Origin: CAVPTL01 sp963794415 | Lineage (GTDB): Bacteria; Actinomycetota; Thermoleophilia; Gaiellales; JAICJC01 | NCBI GenBank assembly: GCA_963794415.1 | Contig: CAWCDI010000001.1 | Span: 1,054,001 to 1,118,000 of the forward strand | Direction: 5' to 3' | DNA: 64,000 nt | Shown here: positions 34,423-43,970 of the stretch, piece after piece | Numbering within the stretch: the first letter of the stretch is position 1 | Layout: the number at the start of each line of letters is the position of its first letter | The notes under the pieces: generated by a model | What the model was told of the DNA's origin: nothing | Seen by the model: only the letters and a program-made list of their open reading frames with translations | Database searches by the model: none | Position numbers and translations under genes: made by a program

Positions 34423-35705
34423 CGCGCCTTGCTGGGCTGATACACCAGCCGGTGCTGGCCGACCAGGATGTCCTCGCCGGGCTTGGCCCCCGCCTCGCGC
34501 AGCGCCTCCTCGAGCCCCATCTTCTCGAACTCCGCGGCGAGCCGGGCGACCGAGCCCTCGTCCTCGGGATCCAGATCCTGCGCCTTTCGCTCGATCTCGC
34601 TGCCCGCCACCCGCAGCTCGCCGCTGTCGCGAAGGATCCTGTAGCTGGGCCGAAGCGGTGCTCCGGGCCGGTACTCCAGGAACTCGGCGAGCTCGGGCTC
34701 CGCCGCAGTCACGGGCTCGGTCGGCGCGAGCTCGGGCACGATCTCGAAGAGCCGCGTGATCAGCTCGGGGATGCCCTCGCCGGTGATCGACGAGCACGCC
34801 ATCGCCGCGCCCGAGTCGCGCAGAAGCGACGCGCGCTCCTCCGGCGGGATCTGATCGATCTTCGAGAGCACCATGATCTGTGGGCGATCGGCCAGGCCTC
34901 CGCCGTGCAGGGCGAGCTCGCGGTTGATGGTGGCGCGGCGCTCCTTGATGTCGTCAGCGCCGCCGGCCGCGTCGAGCAGGTGCACCAGGAGCCGCGCTCG
35001 CTCGAGGTGCGCGAGGAAGTCGTGTCCGAGGCCCACGCCATCGCTCGCCCCCTCCAGCAGGCCCGGCACGTCGGCCACCGTCAGCTGCGTGCCGTCGCGG
35101 CTATCGACCGTGCCCAGCACGGGCGCGATGGTGGTGAACGGGTAGTCCGCGACCTTCGGCTTTGCGTTTGAGATCGCGCGCAGAAGCGACGACTTGCCGG
35201 CGTTGGGGAAGCCGAGGAGCGCCGCGTCGGCCACGAGCTTCAGATGGAGCTCGAGCCAGCGCTCCTCACCCGGCTCACCGACCTGGGCGATCTCGGGAGC
35301 GCGATGCCGGGCCGTCGCATAGTGCCGGTTCCCCTTGCCGCCGCGCCCGCCGCGCACCACCACTGCACGGGCGCCGGGATGGGCGAGATCGGCAATCACC
35401 GCGCCGGACTCGCGCTCGGACACCTGGGTGCCGACCGGGACGGCGAGCTCCTTCGTCTCGCCGCGGCGGCCGTTCTTGCCAGAGCCCTGGCCGTGCTGGC
35501 CGCGCTCGCCCCAGAAATGCGAGGCAAAGCGGAAGGGAGTCAGGTCGCGCAGATCCTTGTCGGCGACCAGGATGACGTCGCCGCCATCGCCACCGTCGCC
35601 GCCGTCAGGGCCGCCGCGCGGGACGTACTTCTCCCGCCGGAAGCTCACGCACCCGTTACCGCCGCGGCCACCGCGTACCTCGACTGTGGCGCGGTCGGCG
35701 AACAC
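34419..35705 (-). CDS. obg: GTPase Obg/CgtA
   Basis: 428 residues. Ribosome-assembly and stress GTPase. The N-terminal Gly-rich OBG fold has VEVRGGRGGNGCVSFRREKY and GGRGGKGN. G1 is LGFPNAGKSSLL, G3 DVPGLLEGA and G4 LSKIDQIP. A C-terminal OCT domain (SYRILRDSGELRVAGSEIE) is present. The start is GTG 35705. It follows rplU and rpmA, the standard order, and overlaps nadD. Confidence 0.95.
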   Translation of the reverse strand: MFADRATVEVRGGRGGNGCVSFRREKYVPRGGPDGGDGGDGGDVILVADKDLRDLTPFRFASHFWGERGQHGQGSGKNGRRGETKELAVPVGTQVSERESGAVIADLAHPGARAVVVRGGRGGKGNRHYATARHRAPEIAQVGEPGEERWLELHLKLVADAALLGFPNAGKSSLLRAISNAKPKVADYPFTTIAPVLGTVDSRDGTQLTVADVPGLLEGASDGVGLGHDFLAHLERARLLVHLLDAAGGADDIKERRATINRELALHGGGLADRPQIMVLSKIDQIPPEERASLLRDSGAAMACSSITGEGIPELITRLFEIVPELAPTEPVTAAEPELAEFLEYRPGAPLRPSYRILRDSGELRVAGSEIERKAQDLDPEDEGSVARLAAEFEKMGLEEALREAGAKPGEDILVGQHRLVYQPSKAR

Positions 35706-35721
35706 CGCAGGTCATCCCCGC

Positions 35722-35979
35722 TTACGCGGAGAGCGCGGTGACATTGATGTAGCGCTTGCCGTTGCGGCGGGCGAAATCGACCGTGCCGTCAACCGTGGCG
35801 AACACCGTGTCGTCGCCGCCGATGCCGGTGCCGGCGCCGGGATAGAAGCGGGTGCCGCGCTGGCGGACGATGATCGAGCCGGCCGTGACAGTCTGGCCGG
35901 CGAACACCTTCACGCCGAGCCGCTGTGCGTGTGAATCGCGGCCGTTCTTGGACGAACCGAGACCTTTCTTATGCGCCAT
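35722..35979 (-). CDS. rpmA: 50S ribosomal protein L27
   Basis: 85 residues. It starts MAHKKGLGSSKNGRDSHAQRLG, so the N-terminal tail that reaches the peptidyl transferase centre needs no cleavage, unlike in Firmicutes. A good Shine-Dalgarno (AGGAGAGG, 6 bases before ATG) is present, one of the few strong ones here. The start overlaps the rplU 3' end by 11 bases. Confidence 0.96.
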   Translation of the reverse strand: MAHKKGLGSSKNGRDSHAQRLGVKVFAGQTVTAGSIIVRQRGTRFYPGAGTGIGGDDTVFATVDGTVDFARRNGKRYINVTALSA

Positions 35980-36367
35980 CGGTTGCCTCTCCTGTATCTG
36001 TGGCCGCGGCGTCTGCGGGAGCGGCGGCTGCCTTCTTTCGCGGGGCCCGCTTGGGCTTGGCCGGGGCGCTGCCGATGGAATCGATCGCGATCCGGGAGAG
36101 CTCCGAGCGATGACCGCGCTTCTTCTTGAATCCGCGCTTGGGCTTGAACGTGAACACCGTCAGCTTCTCGCCGCGCAGATGCTCGACGACGGTCGCGGTG
36201 ACCGTGCCTTCAAGCTTGGAGGTGTCGAGCTGCGTGTCGTCGCCACCGGCGAGCAGCACCTGCGGTGTGAAGCTCTCACCCGCGGCATGCGGCTGCCGAT
36301 CGACCAGGAGCGTCTCGCCCTGCTCGACCTTGTACTGCTTTCCGCCGACTTTGATCACTGCATACAT
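35969..36367 (-). CDS. rplU: 50S ribosomal protein L21
   Basis: 132 residues. MYAVIKVGGKQYKVEQGETLLVD is the L21 start, and KRGFKKKRGHRSELSRI the RNA-binding segment. An Ala/Lys-rich C-terminal tail of about 30 residues extends beyond the core, which is common in actinobacteria. It heads the rplU-rpmA-obg-nadD operon. TAGACT (36378-36383) lies 10 bases before the ATG. Confidence 0.95.
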   Translation of the reverse strand: MYAVIKVGGKQYKVEQGETLLVDRQPHAAGESFTPQVLLAGGDDTQLDTSKLEGTVTATVVEHLRGEKLTVFTFKPKRGFKKKRGHRSELSRIAIDSIGSAPAKPKRAPRKKAAAAPADAAATDTGEATDGA

Positions 36368-36377
36368 AAGCGCGCGG

Positions 36378-36383
36378 AGTCTA
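36378..36383 (-). promoter_or_regulatory. -10 box of rplU operon (TAGACT)
   Basis: TAGACT on the minus strand, 10 bases before the rplU ATG. No room for a long ribosomal-protein leader, so L21 autoregulation through a 5' UTR is unlikely from this promoter. Confidence 0.45.
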
Positions 36384-36415
36384 GCATCACGACTCCGGCA
36401 GACCTTCCGGTCCCC

Positions 36416-38027
36416 CTAATCTGCGGCACCCGCGCGCGAGAAGACGACCTCGCCGCCGATCACCGTCAGGTCGGGGGCGACCTCCGCCAGATCCTCGGCG
36501 CGAACCTCGTACGGGTCGGCCGGATAGACGGCGAAGTCACCCAGCTTGCCCACCTCGAGGCTCCCGCGGCTCCCCTCCTCGTAGGCGGCATAGGCGCCGT
36601 GGCGCGTGTAGGTGGAAATCGCCGAGTGCAGATCGACCTTCTCGCCCGCGTCCAGGAGCGCGCCGCCCTTGGTGCGGCGCGTCAGCATCGCGTGGATGCC
36701 GTACCACGGGTTGGCGGCAAACGGCTGGGTGCCCGCGCAGTCGGAGTTCCCCGGAGTGACGAGCCCGGCGTCGAGCAGCGAGCGGTAGGCGTAGAAGCGC
36801 GCGCCGGGCGCGGCGTCCTCCAGATCGGGCTCCTCGGCGAAGATGAACACGGCGTTCGGCACCGGCACGACGCCGGCTGCAACCATGCGGCCGATCTGCC
36901 CGCTGTCGAACATGTGGTTGCCGATGTGCTCGATCCGCGTGCGGTGATCGGAGGCGCCGACCGCCGCATTGACCTCCTCGACGGCCCCGAGCGCCATCTC
37001 CTGAGCGGCGTCGCCGATCGCGTGCATCCACACCTGCACCGCGGCGTTCCGGCACCGCGTGAGCACGCTCACCAGCTCGCGGTAGGTGAAGTTGATGATC
37101 CCCCACCCCGCAGCCGGCCCGGCAAGCTGGCTGCGGTAGAAGCCCGACACGAAGTCGCCGCCGTCCACGAACAGCTTCAGCGAGCCCATGCGCAGCCAGT
37201 CGTCGCCGAACCCGGTGGGCACCCCCAGCGCCAGGAACTCGTCCAGCGAGTGGATGACCGGCTGGTGGCCCGGCGCGAGGATCGGGTTCACGGTGAGGCG
37301 GCACGGGAGCCTCCCGGCACGGTTCAGGCGGTGCCATGCGCGCATGCCGTTGGAGCTCGCAGGGAGCTCGTAGATGGTGGTGATGCCGTGCTCGACGAAG
37401 AGCTCATGGGTCACGCCCGGGAGCTCGCGCTCGAGCCACTCCACCGACGGGCGGGGAAACGGGAAGAGGTCGAAGCCCTCGCGCACGATGCCCGTCGCCT
37501 CACCGGAGGCGTCGCGCTCGACCCTCGACTGAAGCGGCGTCGCGTAGGTGCGATCGATGCCCGCTGCGGCAAGCGCGAGCGAGTTGGCCGAGAGCAGGTG
37601 CATGCTCTCGCGCACGAGCACCGGGTTTGCCGGTGCGGCGGCGTCGAGCTCGCCGCGCGACGGGAGCCGGGCGCCGAACGTGCCCTGGCAGACCACCCAC
37701 TCGCCCGCAGGCGTGCCTGCCACCGCCTCGCGCAGGCGCCGGAGCGTCTCCTCGGTCTCGCAGAAGCGCACGTCCACCCATAGGCGCTCGGCCATCGTCG
37801 AGAGCTCGATGTGGCTGTGCGCGTCGATCATCCCGGGCAGCACCGTGCGGCCCTCGCAGGTCGATCCGGGGCGCGTCAGCCCCCAGCGCGTGCTCGGCGC
37901 CGTCGCCGATGGCCACGATCACGCCGTGATCGATCGCCATTGCGGGGGCGACGGTGGCATGGTCGTCCATCGTGCGGATCCGCCCGCCGTGAACGACCAT
38001 GCTTCCACCGTCTGCCCGCCGGGTCAT
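36416..38027 (-). CDS. Amidohydrolase family 3 protein (YtcJ-like), one frameshift
   Basis: About 537 residues. ATG 38027 overlaps the RNase E/G stop (ATGA) and begins MTRRADGGSMVVHGGRI. The frame breaks at a CCC run (plus strand 37851-37853). Removing one base restores IDLRGRTVLPGMIDAHSHIE, the metal-binding HxH. The rest is intact: WMHAIGDAAQEMAL, RIEHIGNHMF, TPGNSDCAG and GKLGDFAVY. These zinc enzymes hydrolyse amide or imide bonds; the substrate is unknown. It is the only indel I see after 31 kb. Confidence 0.85.
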
Positions 38028-40534
38028 GACCCGAGGATCTTCCCCAGTATCCCGGTCTTGCGCGTCGAGGCAGGCTCCTCGGCGACCGCCGCAGCGGGCT
38101 CCGGTGCCGGCTCAGGCGCGGCCTCGGCGGGGGGCTCTGGCGCCTTCTCGGCGGCGGGCTCGACAGCCACCTCGACGGCTGCGTCGGGCTCGGCCGCGAC
38201 GGCCTTGGACGCCGCCGGCTTTCGCGGGGTCGTGGTGCGCTTGCGCGGCGCGCGCTTCGGCTTGGGCTTCTCCTCCGCCGCCGGCTCGTCCCCGGCAGGT
38301 GCCTCGGCTGCGGGCTCGGGCGCCGCCTCCGGCTCTGCGTCGGCAACTGCCACCGACGCATCGCCCTCGCCGTCGGCGTCGGCTGCAGCAGCCGTCGCCG
38401 TGCCGCGGCTGCGGCCCCGGCCGCCCCGGCGGCCACGCCGCCGCTTGGGCGCCGCGGTGGCCCCGTCCTCGCCGTCGGCCTCGGCGTCGGCATCAGACGC
38501 CGTCGCCTCGCCGTCGGAGTCGGCCGCAGCACCGTCCTCGGCAGTCACCTCGGCGGTCACCTTGGGCTTGCGGGTGCGGGCACGCTTGGGCTTGGGCTTC
38601 TCCTCGGCCTCGCCGTCGGCCGCGACGTCGGCGGCCTCGGCCACGTCCTCGCCGTCCTCGGCCTTCGCCGCCTTGGCGCGCGAGCCCGTCTTCGGCTTCG
38701 CAGCCGTCTTGGGCTTGGCCGCCGGACGCCGGCCGCGGCGCGGCCGCTGCTCCAGCTCCAGGCGCTCGCCGATCTCACGATCGAACTCGGGCAGCTCGAG
38801 GCCGCCGGGCTCGACGGGGAGCTCGATCATCTTGGGCGTCGCGTCCACGAGGCTCGCAAACGCCGTGGTGCGCGACACCCGGTCGATCTTCACCCGCAGA
38901 TCCTGGCCGACGTAGCCGATGGCCCCGCCGATCACGACCGGGTAGGAGTCGACGTAGGCGAGCGCGTCGGTGGTGTTGTACATGTGCGGCTCGGAGATCT
39001 TCACCCGCGCGACGTCGCCCTCCTTCACGGTGGGCTTGCCGGCGAGGATCTCCTCGCGCGAGCCGTCGGAGAGCACGTCGATCTCGTCCAGCGAGAGCCG
39101 CTCGTGCGGCTCCAGCGAGTAGTACTTGCCGGTGTCGCGCTCCAGCTCGAGCAGCTTCTGGCCGCCTGGGCCGACCAGCAGCGACGCCACCTTGGAGTTG
39201 AGCTTGATCAGGAACGACTCGGCATTGGACGAGCGGGCGAGCTTTCGCAGCCGCCGCTCGGCCTCGACGGCCATCGTGTCCTCGCTGAGGACGACGCCCT
39301 CGCCGCCGCAGGTCGGGCAGGTGCGGGTGAGGATCTCGCGCACGCCCTCGGTCACGTTCTGGCGGGTCATCTCGACCAGCCCGAGCGGGGAGATCTCGAC
39401 CAGGTAGGTCTTGGTGCGATCCTTCTCGAGCTCGGTCTGCATGACCTTCAGCACCTCGGTGCGGTTCTTGTGCGAGGCCATGTCGATGAAGTCAACGACG
39501 ATGATGCCGCCGATGTCGCGCAGCCGCAGCTGGCGGATGACCTCGCTCGCGGCCTCCACGTTGTTGCGCGTGATGGTGTCCTCGAGCCGGCCGCCGCCGC
39601 CGACGAACCGGCCGGTGTTCACGTCGATCACCGTGAAGGCCTCGGCGAAGTCGAACAGCAGGTAGCCGCCCGACGGCAGGTCAACCCGGCGGTTCAGGGT
39701 CGAGCGGATGGCCGCGTCGGCGCCGTGGGCCTCGAACAGCGGGGTCACGTTGGTGTAGAGCTCGATGCGATCGACGAACTCCGGCTGGGTGGTGCGCACC
39801 CAGCCCAGGATGCGGCGGTACTGCCGCTCGGAGTCGACCAGCACCTTGTCCACGTTTCGGGCCAGCAGGTCGCGGATCACGCGGAGCGAGAGGTCGACCT
39901 CGGCGTGGATGAGGGTCGGCGCTTTTGCGCCCTCCACGCGGGCGTGGACGTGTGCCCAGAGCGTGCGCAGGAACCGCAGGTCGCGCTCCAGGTCTTCGTC
40001 GGTCGCGCCGGCCGCAGCGGTGCGCACGATGATGCCGACGTCCTTGGTGTCGAGCTTGCGTGCCGCGTCACGCAGCCGGTCGCGCTCGCCGTCGGGCAGG
40101 CGGCGGCTCACGCCGGAGCCCTCGCCGTCGGGCGAGAGCACCAGGAAGCGGCCTGCCAGCGAGATCTCCATGGTCACGCGGGCGCCCTTGGTGCCCATCG
40201 GATCCTTGATGACCTGGACGAGCACCTGCTGGCCGGGCTTCAGCAGATCCTGGATGCGGCGCTTGCGGCGCTCCTTGGGATCGAGCCCCGGCAGGACGAC
40301 GTCGTCCTGGTGCAGGAAGCAGTTCTTGGGCAGGCCGATGTCGACGAACGCGGCCTCCATGCCCGGCAGGACGTTGTCCACCTTGCCGAGGTAGATGTTG
40401 CCGACGAGCGAGCCCTTGCCGCGGCGCTCGATGAGCGCCTCCACGGTCTGGCCCTCCTCGAGCACTGCGACGCGCAGCTCCGAGAGGTCGACGGAGATGA
40501 GGATGGTCTTGGTCTGGTTTGAGATGAGTGTCAC
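38024..40534 (-). CDS. rng: Ribonuclease E/G
   Basis: 836 residues. GTG 40534 is chosen because it overlaps the DUF2344 stop (GTGA) and gives MTLISNQTKTILISVD. An S1-like domain (GKVDNVLPGMEAAFVDIG) and the RNase E/G catalytic core follow, with FDFAEAFTVIDVNTGRF, GGIIVVDFIDM and the Zn-link CPTCGGEGVV. A second small RNA-binding region (DVARVKISEPHMYN) comes next. The last 270 or so residues are Ala/Glu/Lys/Pro-rich low complexity with a repeated EEKPKPKRA segment, probably a disordered RNA or protein scaffold. It could equally be named rne. Confidence 0.9.
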   Translation of the reverse strand: MTLISNQTKTILISVDLSELRVAVLEEGQTVEALIERRGKGSLVGNIYLGKVDNVLPGMEAAFVDIGLPKNCFLHQDDVVLPGLDPKERRKRRIQDLLKPGQQVLVQVIKDPMGTKGARVTMEISLAGRFLVLSPDGEGSGVSRRLPDGERDRLRDAARKLDTKDVGIIVRTAAAGATDEDLERDLRFLRTLWAHVHARVEGAKAPTLIHAEVDLSLRVIRDLLARNVDKVLVDSERQYRRILGWVRTTQPEFVDRIELYTNVTPLFEAHGADAAIRSTLNRRVDLPSGGYLLFDFAEAFTVIDVNTGRFVGGGGRLEDTITRNNVEAASEVIRQLRLRDIGGIIVVDFIDMASHKNRTEVLKVMQTELEKDRTKTYLVEISPLGLVEMTRQNVTEGVREILTRTCPTCGGEGVVLSEDTMAVEAERRLRKLARSSNAESFLIKLNSKVASLLVGPGGQKLLELERDTGKYYSLEPHERLSLDEIDVLSDGSREEILAGKPTVKEGDVARVKISEPHMYNTTDALAYVDSYPVVIGGAIGYVGQDLRVKIDRVSRTTAFASLVDATPKMIELPVEPGGLELPEFDREIGERLELEQRPRRGRRPAAKPKTAAKPKTGSRAKAAKAEDGEDVAEAADVAADGEAEEKPKPKRARTRKPKVTAEVTAEDGAAADSDGEATASDADAEADGEDGATAAPKRRRGRRGGRGRSRGTATAAAADADGEGDASVAVADAEPEAAPEPAAEAPAGDEPAAEEKPKPKRAPRKRTTTPRKPAASKAVAAEPDAAVEVAVEPAAEKAPEPPAEAAPEPAPEPAAAVAEEPASTRKTGILGKILGS

Positions 40535-41178
40535 TCGGTTACTCCTACCGGCTGGTCGCGCAGCGTGATTTCGGTGCGCTTGAGCCGGATGATGGTTGGG
40601 GTCGCGCCGATGGTGGCTGCGACCGCTTGAACGACTTCCTCGGGACGGGCACTGCCCGTCTCGGTCGGCGCGAGCTCGAAGACGAGCCGGCCCGGCTCGC
40701 ACGCAACGCTGGCGCACGAGCTCTTGACATCCACTTGCTTGTCCGGTTTGTCCGGGATCACACGGGTAACGATCGCCTCGGGAGCCTTGGCGAAAACTTC
40801 GACGGCGCTGGCCCAGTCGAGGTCACTCGAGACCTCTGCCAGATAGCCGATGGACTGCACGCGCGTTGCGGCATTCTTGCCGTGGCACTCCGCCACGGAG
40901 ACGACGCTCATGCCCACAGGAAGCTGCGGCGCGAGCCGCTCGGCCACGTCGGCCGGGTCGTGCTCGCCCGTGAGCTGCACGTCGGCGAGCTCTCCGGCAG
41001 ACTCCACCCCGACCGCCCTGGGGACGGCCAGCGAGATCACCGGCTTGGGCTTGGGCCCGTTCGAGAGGGCGATATTGAACCCGGCCCGCCGGAGCGCGGC
41101 CAGGAGCGTGTCAACGGTTTCGAGGTGGGACAGGAAACGCGCCCTGCCGGCCACCGCGAACACTATTCGGTAGTTCAA
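40531..41178 (-). CDS. DUF2344 (TIGR03936) protein
   Basis: 215 residues, TTG start at 41178 (MNYRIVFAVAGRARFLSHLETV). The family is usually fused to, or encoded beside, the TIGR03960 radical SAM protein and is often followed by RNase E/G and L21/L27, exactly as here. Function unknown; a tRNA or ribosome modification role has been suggested by context. The stop overlaps the RNase E/G start (GTGA). Confidence 0.85.
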   Translation of the reverse strand: MNYRIVFAVAGRARFLSHLETVDTLLAALRRAGFNIALSNGPKPKPVISLAVPRAVGVESAGELADVQLTGEHDPADVAERLAPQLPVGMSVVSVAECHGKNAATRVQSIGYLAEVSSDLDWASAVEVFAKAPEAIVTRVIPDKPDKQVDVKSSCASVACEPGRLVFELAPTETGSARPEEVVQAVAATIGATPTIIRLKRTEITLRDQPVGVTE

Positions 41179-41205
41179 CGATCAATCTCTTCTCTTCCGG
41201 CACGC

Positions 41206-42981
41206 TCAGCGCACCAACCTGTTGCGGACAGGCCCGTAGCAAGCACCGCAATCGATGCACCCGTCCCACCGGCAATCGCCGGTGGCGACGGCGGCGCGGC
41301 TCTGCCACCACTCGTCCAGCAAGAACTCTTTGGAGACGCCGGACTGCACGTGATCCCACGGCAGCGTGTCCCACTCTCCAAACTCTCTGGTCGCCTGCTC
41401 GTCGATGGACGATCCGGCGGCCGTGAACGCTTGTTCCCAGGCGGATTCCTGGAACATCTCGCTCCAAGCGTCGAAGCGTGCTCCGCTTCTCCACGCCGAC
41501 TCGATCACGTCGGCCAAGCTCTCGTCACCGCGCGCCAGTGCGCCCTCGAGCATCGAGGTGCGCAGGTCGTGCAGTGACAGTCTGATCTGCTTGGTCGGCA
41601 TCGCCCGGCGCATGTACGCCTGCTTTGCCGCCAGCTGCTCGCGTGCCTCCATGCCTTCCCACTGGAACGGGGTGTGCGGCTTGGGCACGAAGTTCGATGC
41701 GCTCACATGAACGCTGAAACGCCCGCTTCCGGTGACGCGGCGGCCGATCGACCGCGCGCGGAGTCCGAGATCGACGATGCCCTGCACCTCTTCGTGGGTC
41801 TCGCGGGGCAGGCCGATCATGAAGTACAGCTTCACGCTGCGATAGCCGGTGGTGAACGCGGCCTCGATCGCGTTTTCGATCATCTCGTCCGTCAGCGTCT
41901 TGCAGATGATGTCGCGCATGCGCTGCGTCGCCGCTTCGGGAGCGAGCGTGATCGAGCTCTGGCGGGCGTTGGCTGCGGCGGTCATGGCCACAGGGCCCGT
42001 ATCGACGCGGTTGGACGGAAGCGAGAGATGCAGTTCCGGCTTCCGCGCCTTGATGCCCTCGATGGCAGGCACCACGTCGGTGTAGTCGCTGGTCGCCAGC
42101 GAGGTCAGGGAAAGCTCGTCGTACCCGGTACAGCCGAGCTGGGCGAGGCCGGCCTCGATCACCTGGTCGGCGGGGCGCTCGCGCACCGGGCGATACCACG
42201 TGCCGGCGTGGCAGAACCGGCAGCCGCGCGTGCACCCGCGCATGACCTCGACCGAGGCACGCGAGAAGATCGCCGACGAGTAGGGCACCACCGTCTTGAT
42301 CGGCTGGGTGTCGATCCCGAACTCGGTGTAGATGGCGCGCTTCACCTCGTGCCGGCCGCGGTCTGGGAAGTAGAGGTAGGGGTTCTGGCGCAGCGCCTCG
42401 AGCCGCGCAGCCCTGGTGGGGTGCGCCGAGACGGCGTCGAGCACCTGCTCGAAGGCCTCCTCGGACTCGCCCATGAAGATGGCGTCGAAGAACGGCGAGA
42501 GCGGCGCGGGGTTGGACGCGCTCGGCCCCCCGCCGACGACGATCGGGGCGCCCTCGCCGCGGTCTGCCGCGCGCAGCGGGATCCCGGCCAGGTCGAGCAC
42601 CTCGAGCACGTTGGAGTACGTCAGCTCGGCCTGCAGCGTGATGCCGAGCAGATCGGCCTCCCGCACAGGGCGCCACGACTCCAGCAGAAAGAGCGGGATT
42701 CCCTCGCGCCGCATGGCGTCGGCCATGTCGGGCCACGGGCAGTAGACCCGCTCGGCCGCCATGGATGGGCGCTTGTTGACCTGCTTGTAGAGGATCTGCA
42801 GGGCCTGGTTTGAGATGCCCACCTCGTAGGCGTCCGGATAGCACAGCGCGACGAGCGTGGTGGCCTCGGGCTTTCGCACCTGATTGGCCTCGCCGCCGAT
42901 GTACCGTGACGGCCGTCGCACCGATTCGAGCACTGACTCGATTCTGGCGTCCATCGCGATATCTCTTGGCATCACCGACAT
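41206..42981 (-). CDS. TIGR03960-family B12-binding/radical SAM protein
   Basis: 591 residues. It begins MSVMPRDIAMDARIESVLESV; an internal ATG at residue 10 is possible. The N-terminal B12-binding-like part (GGGPSASNPAPLSPFFD) precedes a radical SAM core with MRGCTRGCRFCHAGTWYRPV, the CxxxCxxC motif. The C-terminal part has EWDTLPWDHVQSGVSKEFL and a Cys cluster (CRWDGCIDCGACYG) that may hold an extra cluster. The reaction is unknown. It is separated from DUF2344 by 27 bases; in other genomes the two are one protein. Confidence 0.87.
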   Translation of the reverse strand: MSVMPRDIAMDARIESVLESVRRPSRYIGGEANQVRKPEATTLVALCYPDAYEVGISNQALQILYKQVNKRPSMAAERVYCPWPDMADAMRREGIPLFLLESWRPVREADLLGITLQAELTYSNVLEVLDLAGIPLRAADRGEGAPIVVGGGPSASNPAPLSPFFDAIFMGESEEAFEQVLDAVSAHPTRAARLEALRQNPYLYFPDRGRHEVKRAIYTEFGIDTQPIKTVVPYSSAIFSRASVEVMRGCTRGCRFCHAGTWYRPVRERPADQVIEAGLAQLGCTGYDELSLTSLATSDYTDVVPAIEGIKARKPELHLSLPSNRVDTGPVAMTAAANARQSSITLAPEAATQRMRDIICKTLTDEMIENAIEAAFTTGYRSVKLYFMIGLPRETHEEVQGIVDLGLRARSIGRRVTGSGRFSVHVSASNFVPKPHTPFQWEGMEAREQLAAKQAYMRRAMPTKQIRLSLHDLRTSMLEGALARGDESLADVIESAWRSGARFDAWSEMFQESAWEQAFTAAGSSIDEQATREFGEWDTLPWDHVQSGVSKEFLLDEWWQSRAAVATGDCRWDGCIDCGACYGPVRNRLVR

Positions 42982-42994
42982 GGTACCCGATGCC

Positions 42995-43927
42995 TCAATT
43001 TCTGAGGTTCTCGACCCGGGCGCGCAGCGACGAGACGTCGGCCGGAGCGCCGTGCTCGAAGTACTCCTGCGCGGCCTTGCCGATGCTCCGGGTGCCGGTG
43101 TAGGCGACCGCGCCCTTGATGAGCCAGCCCGCTACCGGAACCACATCCAGCAGCTCGCGAGCGACGGTGCGCAGGCCGAAGCCGGCCCCCACCACGCCCG
43201 CGATCTCGACCGCCCGGTCGGCGCCGAGCTCGTGGCCGTAGCAGGCGGCGATCTGCAGCACGAGCCGCAGCTCGAGCGCCGTCAGCACCGGCATGTCGAC
43301 CCCGGGGATCCAGATCGCGGCGGCGACCAGGCCGTTCTGCCGCGAGGCCTGCGCGATGAGCCGCTCGATCACGCCGGGACGAAGCGACGGGAGCCGGGCG
43401 GCGAGCGCCGGGCCGGCATCCCTGGCCTGAGTGGCCACGGCGCGGCGCATCCGCTCGCTGGGAAACGCCCCGGTGCGCGAGCCGACGACCGCGCCGGGCT
43501 CCACGCCGCGCCGGCGGGCGGCCTCGACGAGGACATCGCCCGGCACGTCGAGGCCCTCGAGCACGACGACGATGGGCCGGCCGCAGTGGGCGACGATGTC
43601 GAGGTCTTCCTTGGTGTCGTGGTCGAGCTCGGTGGTGACCTCGCCGGCGTAGACCACGAGGGCGGCATCCTTGAGGCGCTCTGCATCCTCGCGCTTGAGC
43701 CGGCGAAGGGCAAAGAGCTGGGCCGTGTGCTCATCGCCGCCCTGGTCGAGCAGCGCCTTACGGGCCTTCGCAGCCGGGCCGGGCTGGCCGCAGATCAGGA
43801 TCGGGCGCGGCTCGTGCCCGCCCTCGCGCACCTCGCGTACGACTCCCAGCGCGGTCTGCGCGGTGCCGAGGACCGCCCGCTTGGGCGTGGGCTTCGACTT
43901 CGAATCGAGCGTTTCCTTGAGGCTCAC
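42995..43927 (-). CDS. DUF697 (YcjF/UPF0283-like) membrane protein
   Basis: 310 residues from GTG 43927 (MSLKETLDSKSKPTPKRAV). The N-terminal part resembles a degenerate P-loop domain: ILICGQPGPAAKARKALL, ALVVYAGEVTTEL, IVVVLEGLDVPG. The C-terminus is DUF697: NGLVAAAIWIPGVDMPVLTALEL, a Gly-rich membrane segment and DVVPVAGWLIKGAVAYTGTRSIG. Function unknown. The open frame extends upstream through the hairpin, but the 43927 start has a TATCCT box 7 bases upstream. Confidence 0.75.
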   Translation of the reverse strand: MSLKETLDSKSKPTPKRAVLGTAQTALGVVREVREGGHEPRPILICGQPGPAAKARKALLDQGGDEHTAQLFALRRLKREDAERLKDAALVVYAGEVTTELDHDTKEDLDIVAHCGRPIVVVLEGLDVPGDVLVEAARRRGVEPGAVVGSRTGAFPSERMRRAVATQARDAGPALAARLPSLRPGVIERLIAQASRQNGLVAAAIWIPGVDMPVLTALELRLVLQIAACYGHELGADRAVEIAGVVGAGFGLRTVARELLDVVPVAGWLIKGAVAYTGTRSIGKAAQEYFEHGAPADVSSLRARVENLRN

Positions 43928-43934
43928 GGGCGGA

Positions 43935-43940
43935 AGGATA
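43935..43940 (-). promoter_or_regulatory. -10 box of the DUF697 gene (TATCCT)
   Basis: TATCCT on the minus strand, 7 bases before the GTG at 43927; it follows the rodA terminator-like hairpin. Confidence 0.4.
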
Positions 43941-43970
43941 CTCGCGGGCTGACGGGCGGCCGCGAGAGAT

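Noticed and set aside
35852..37783. 643-codon plus-strand open frame opposite rpmA, rplU and the amidohydrolase
   Set aside because: Typical high-GC antisense frame; the minus strand holds clear conserved genes throughout.
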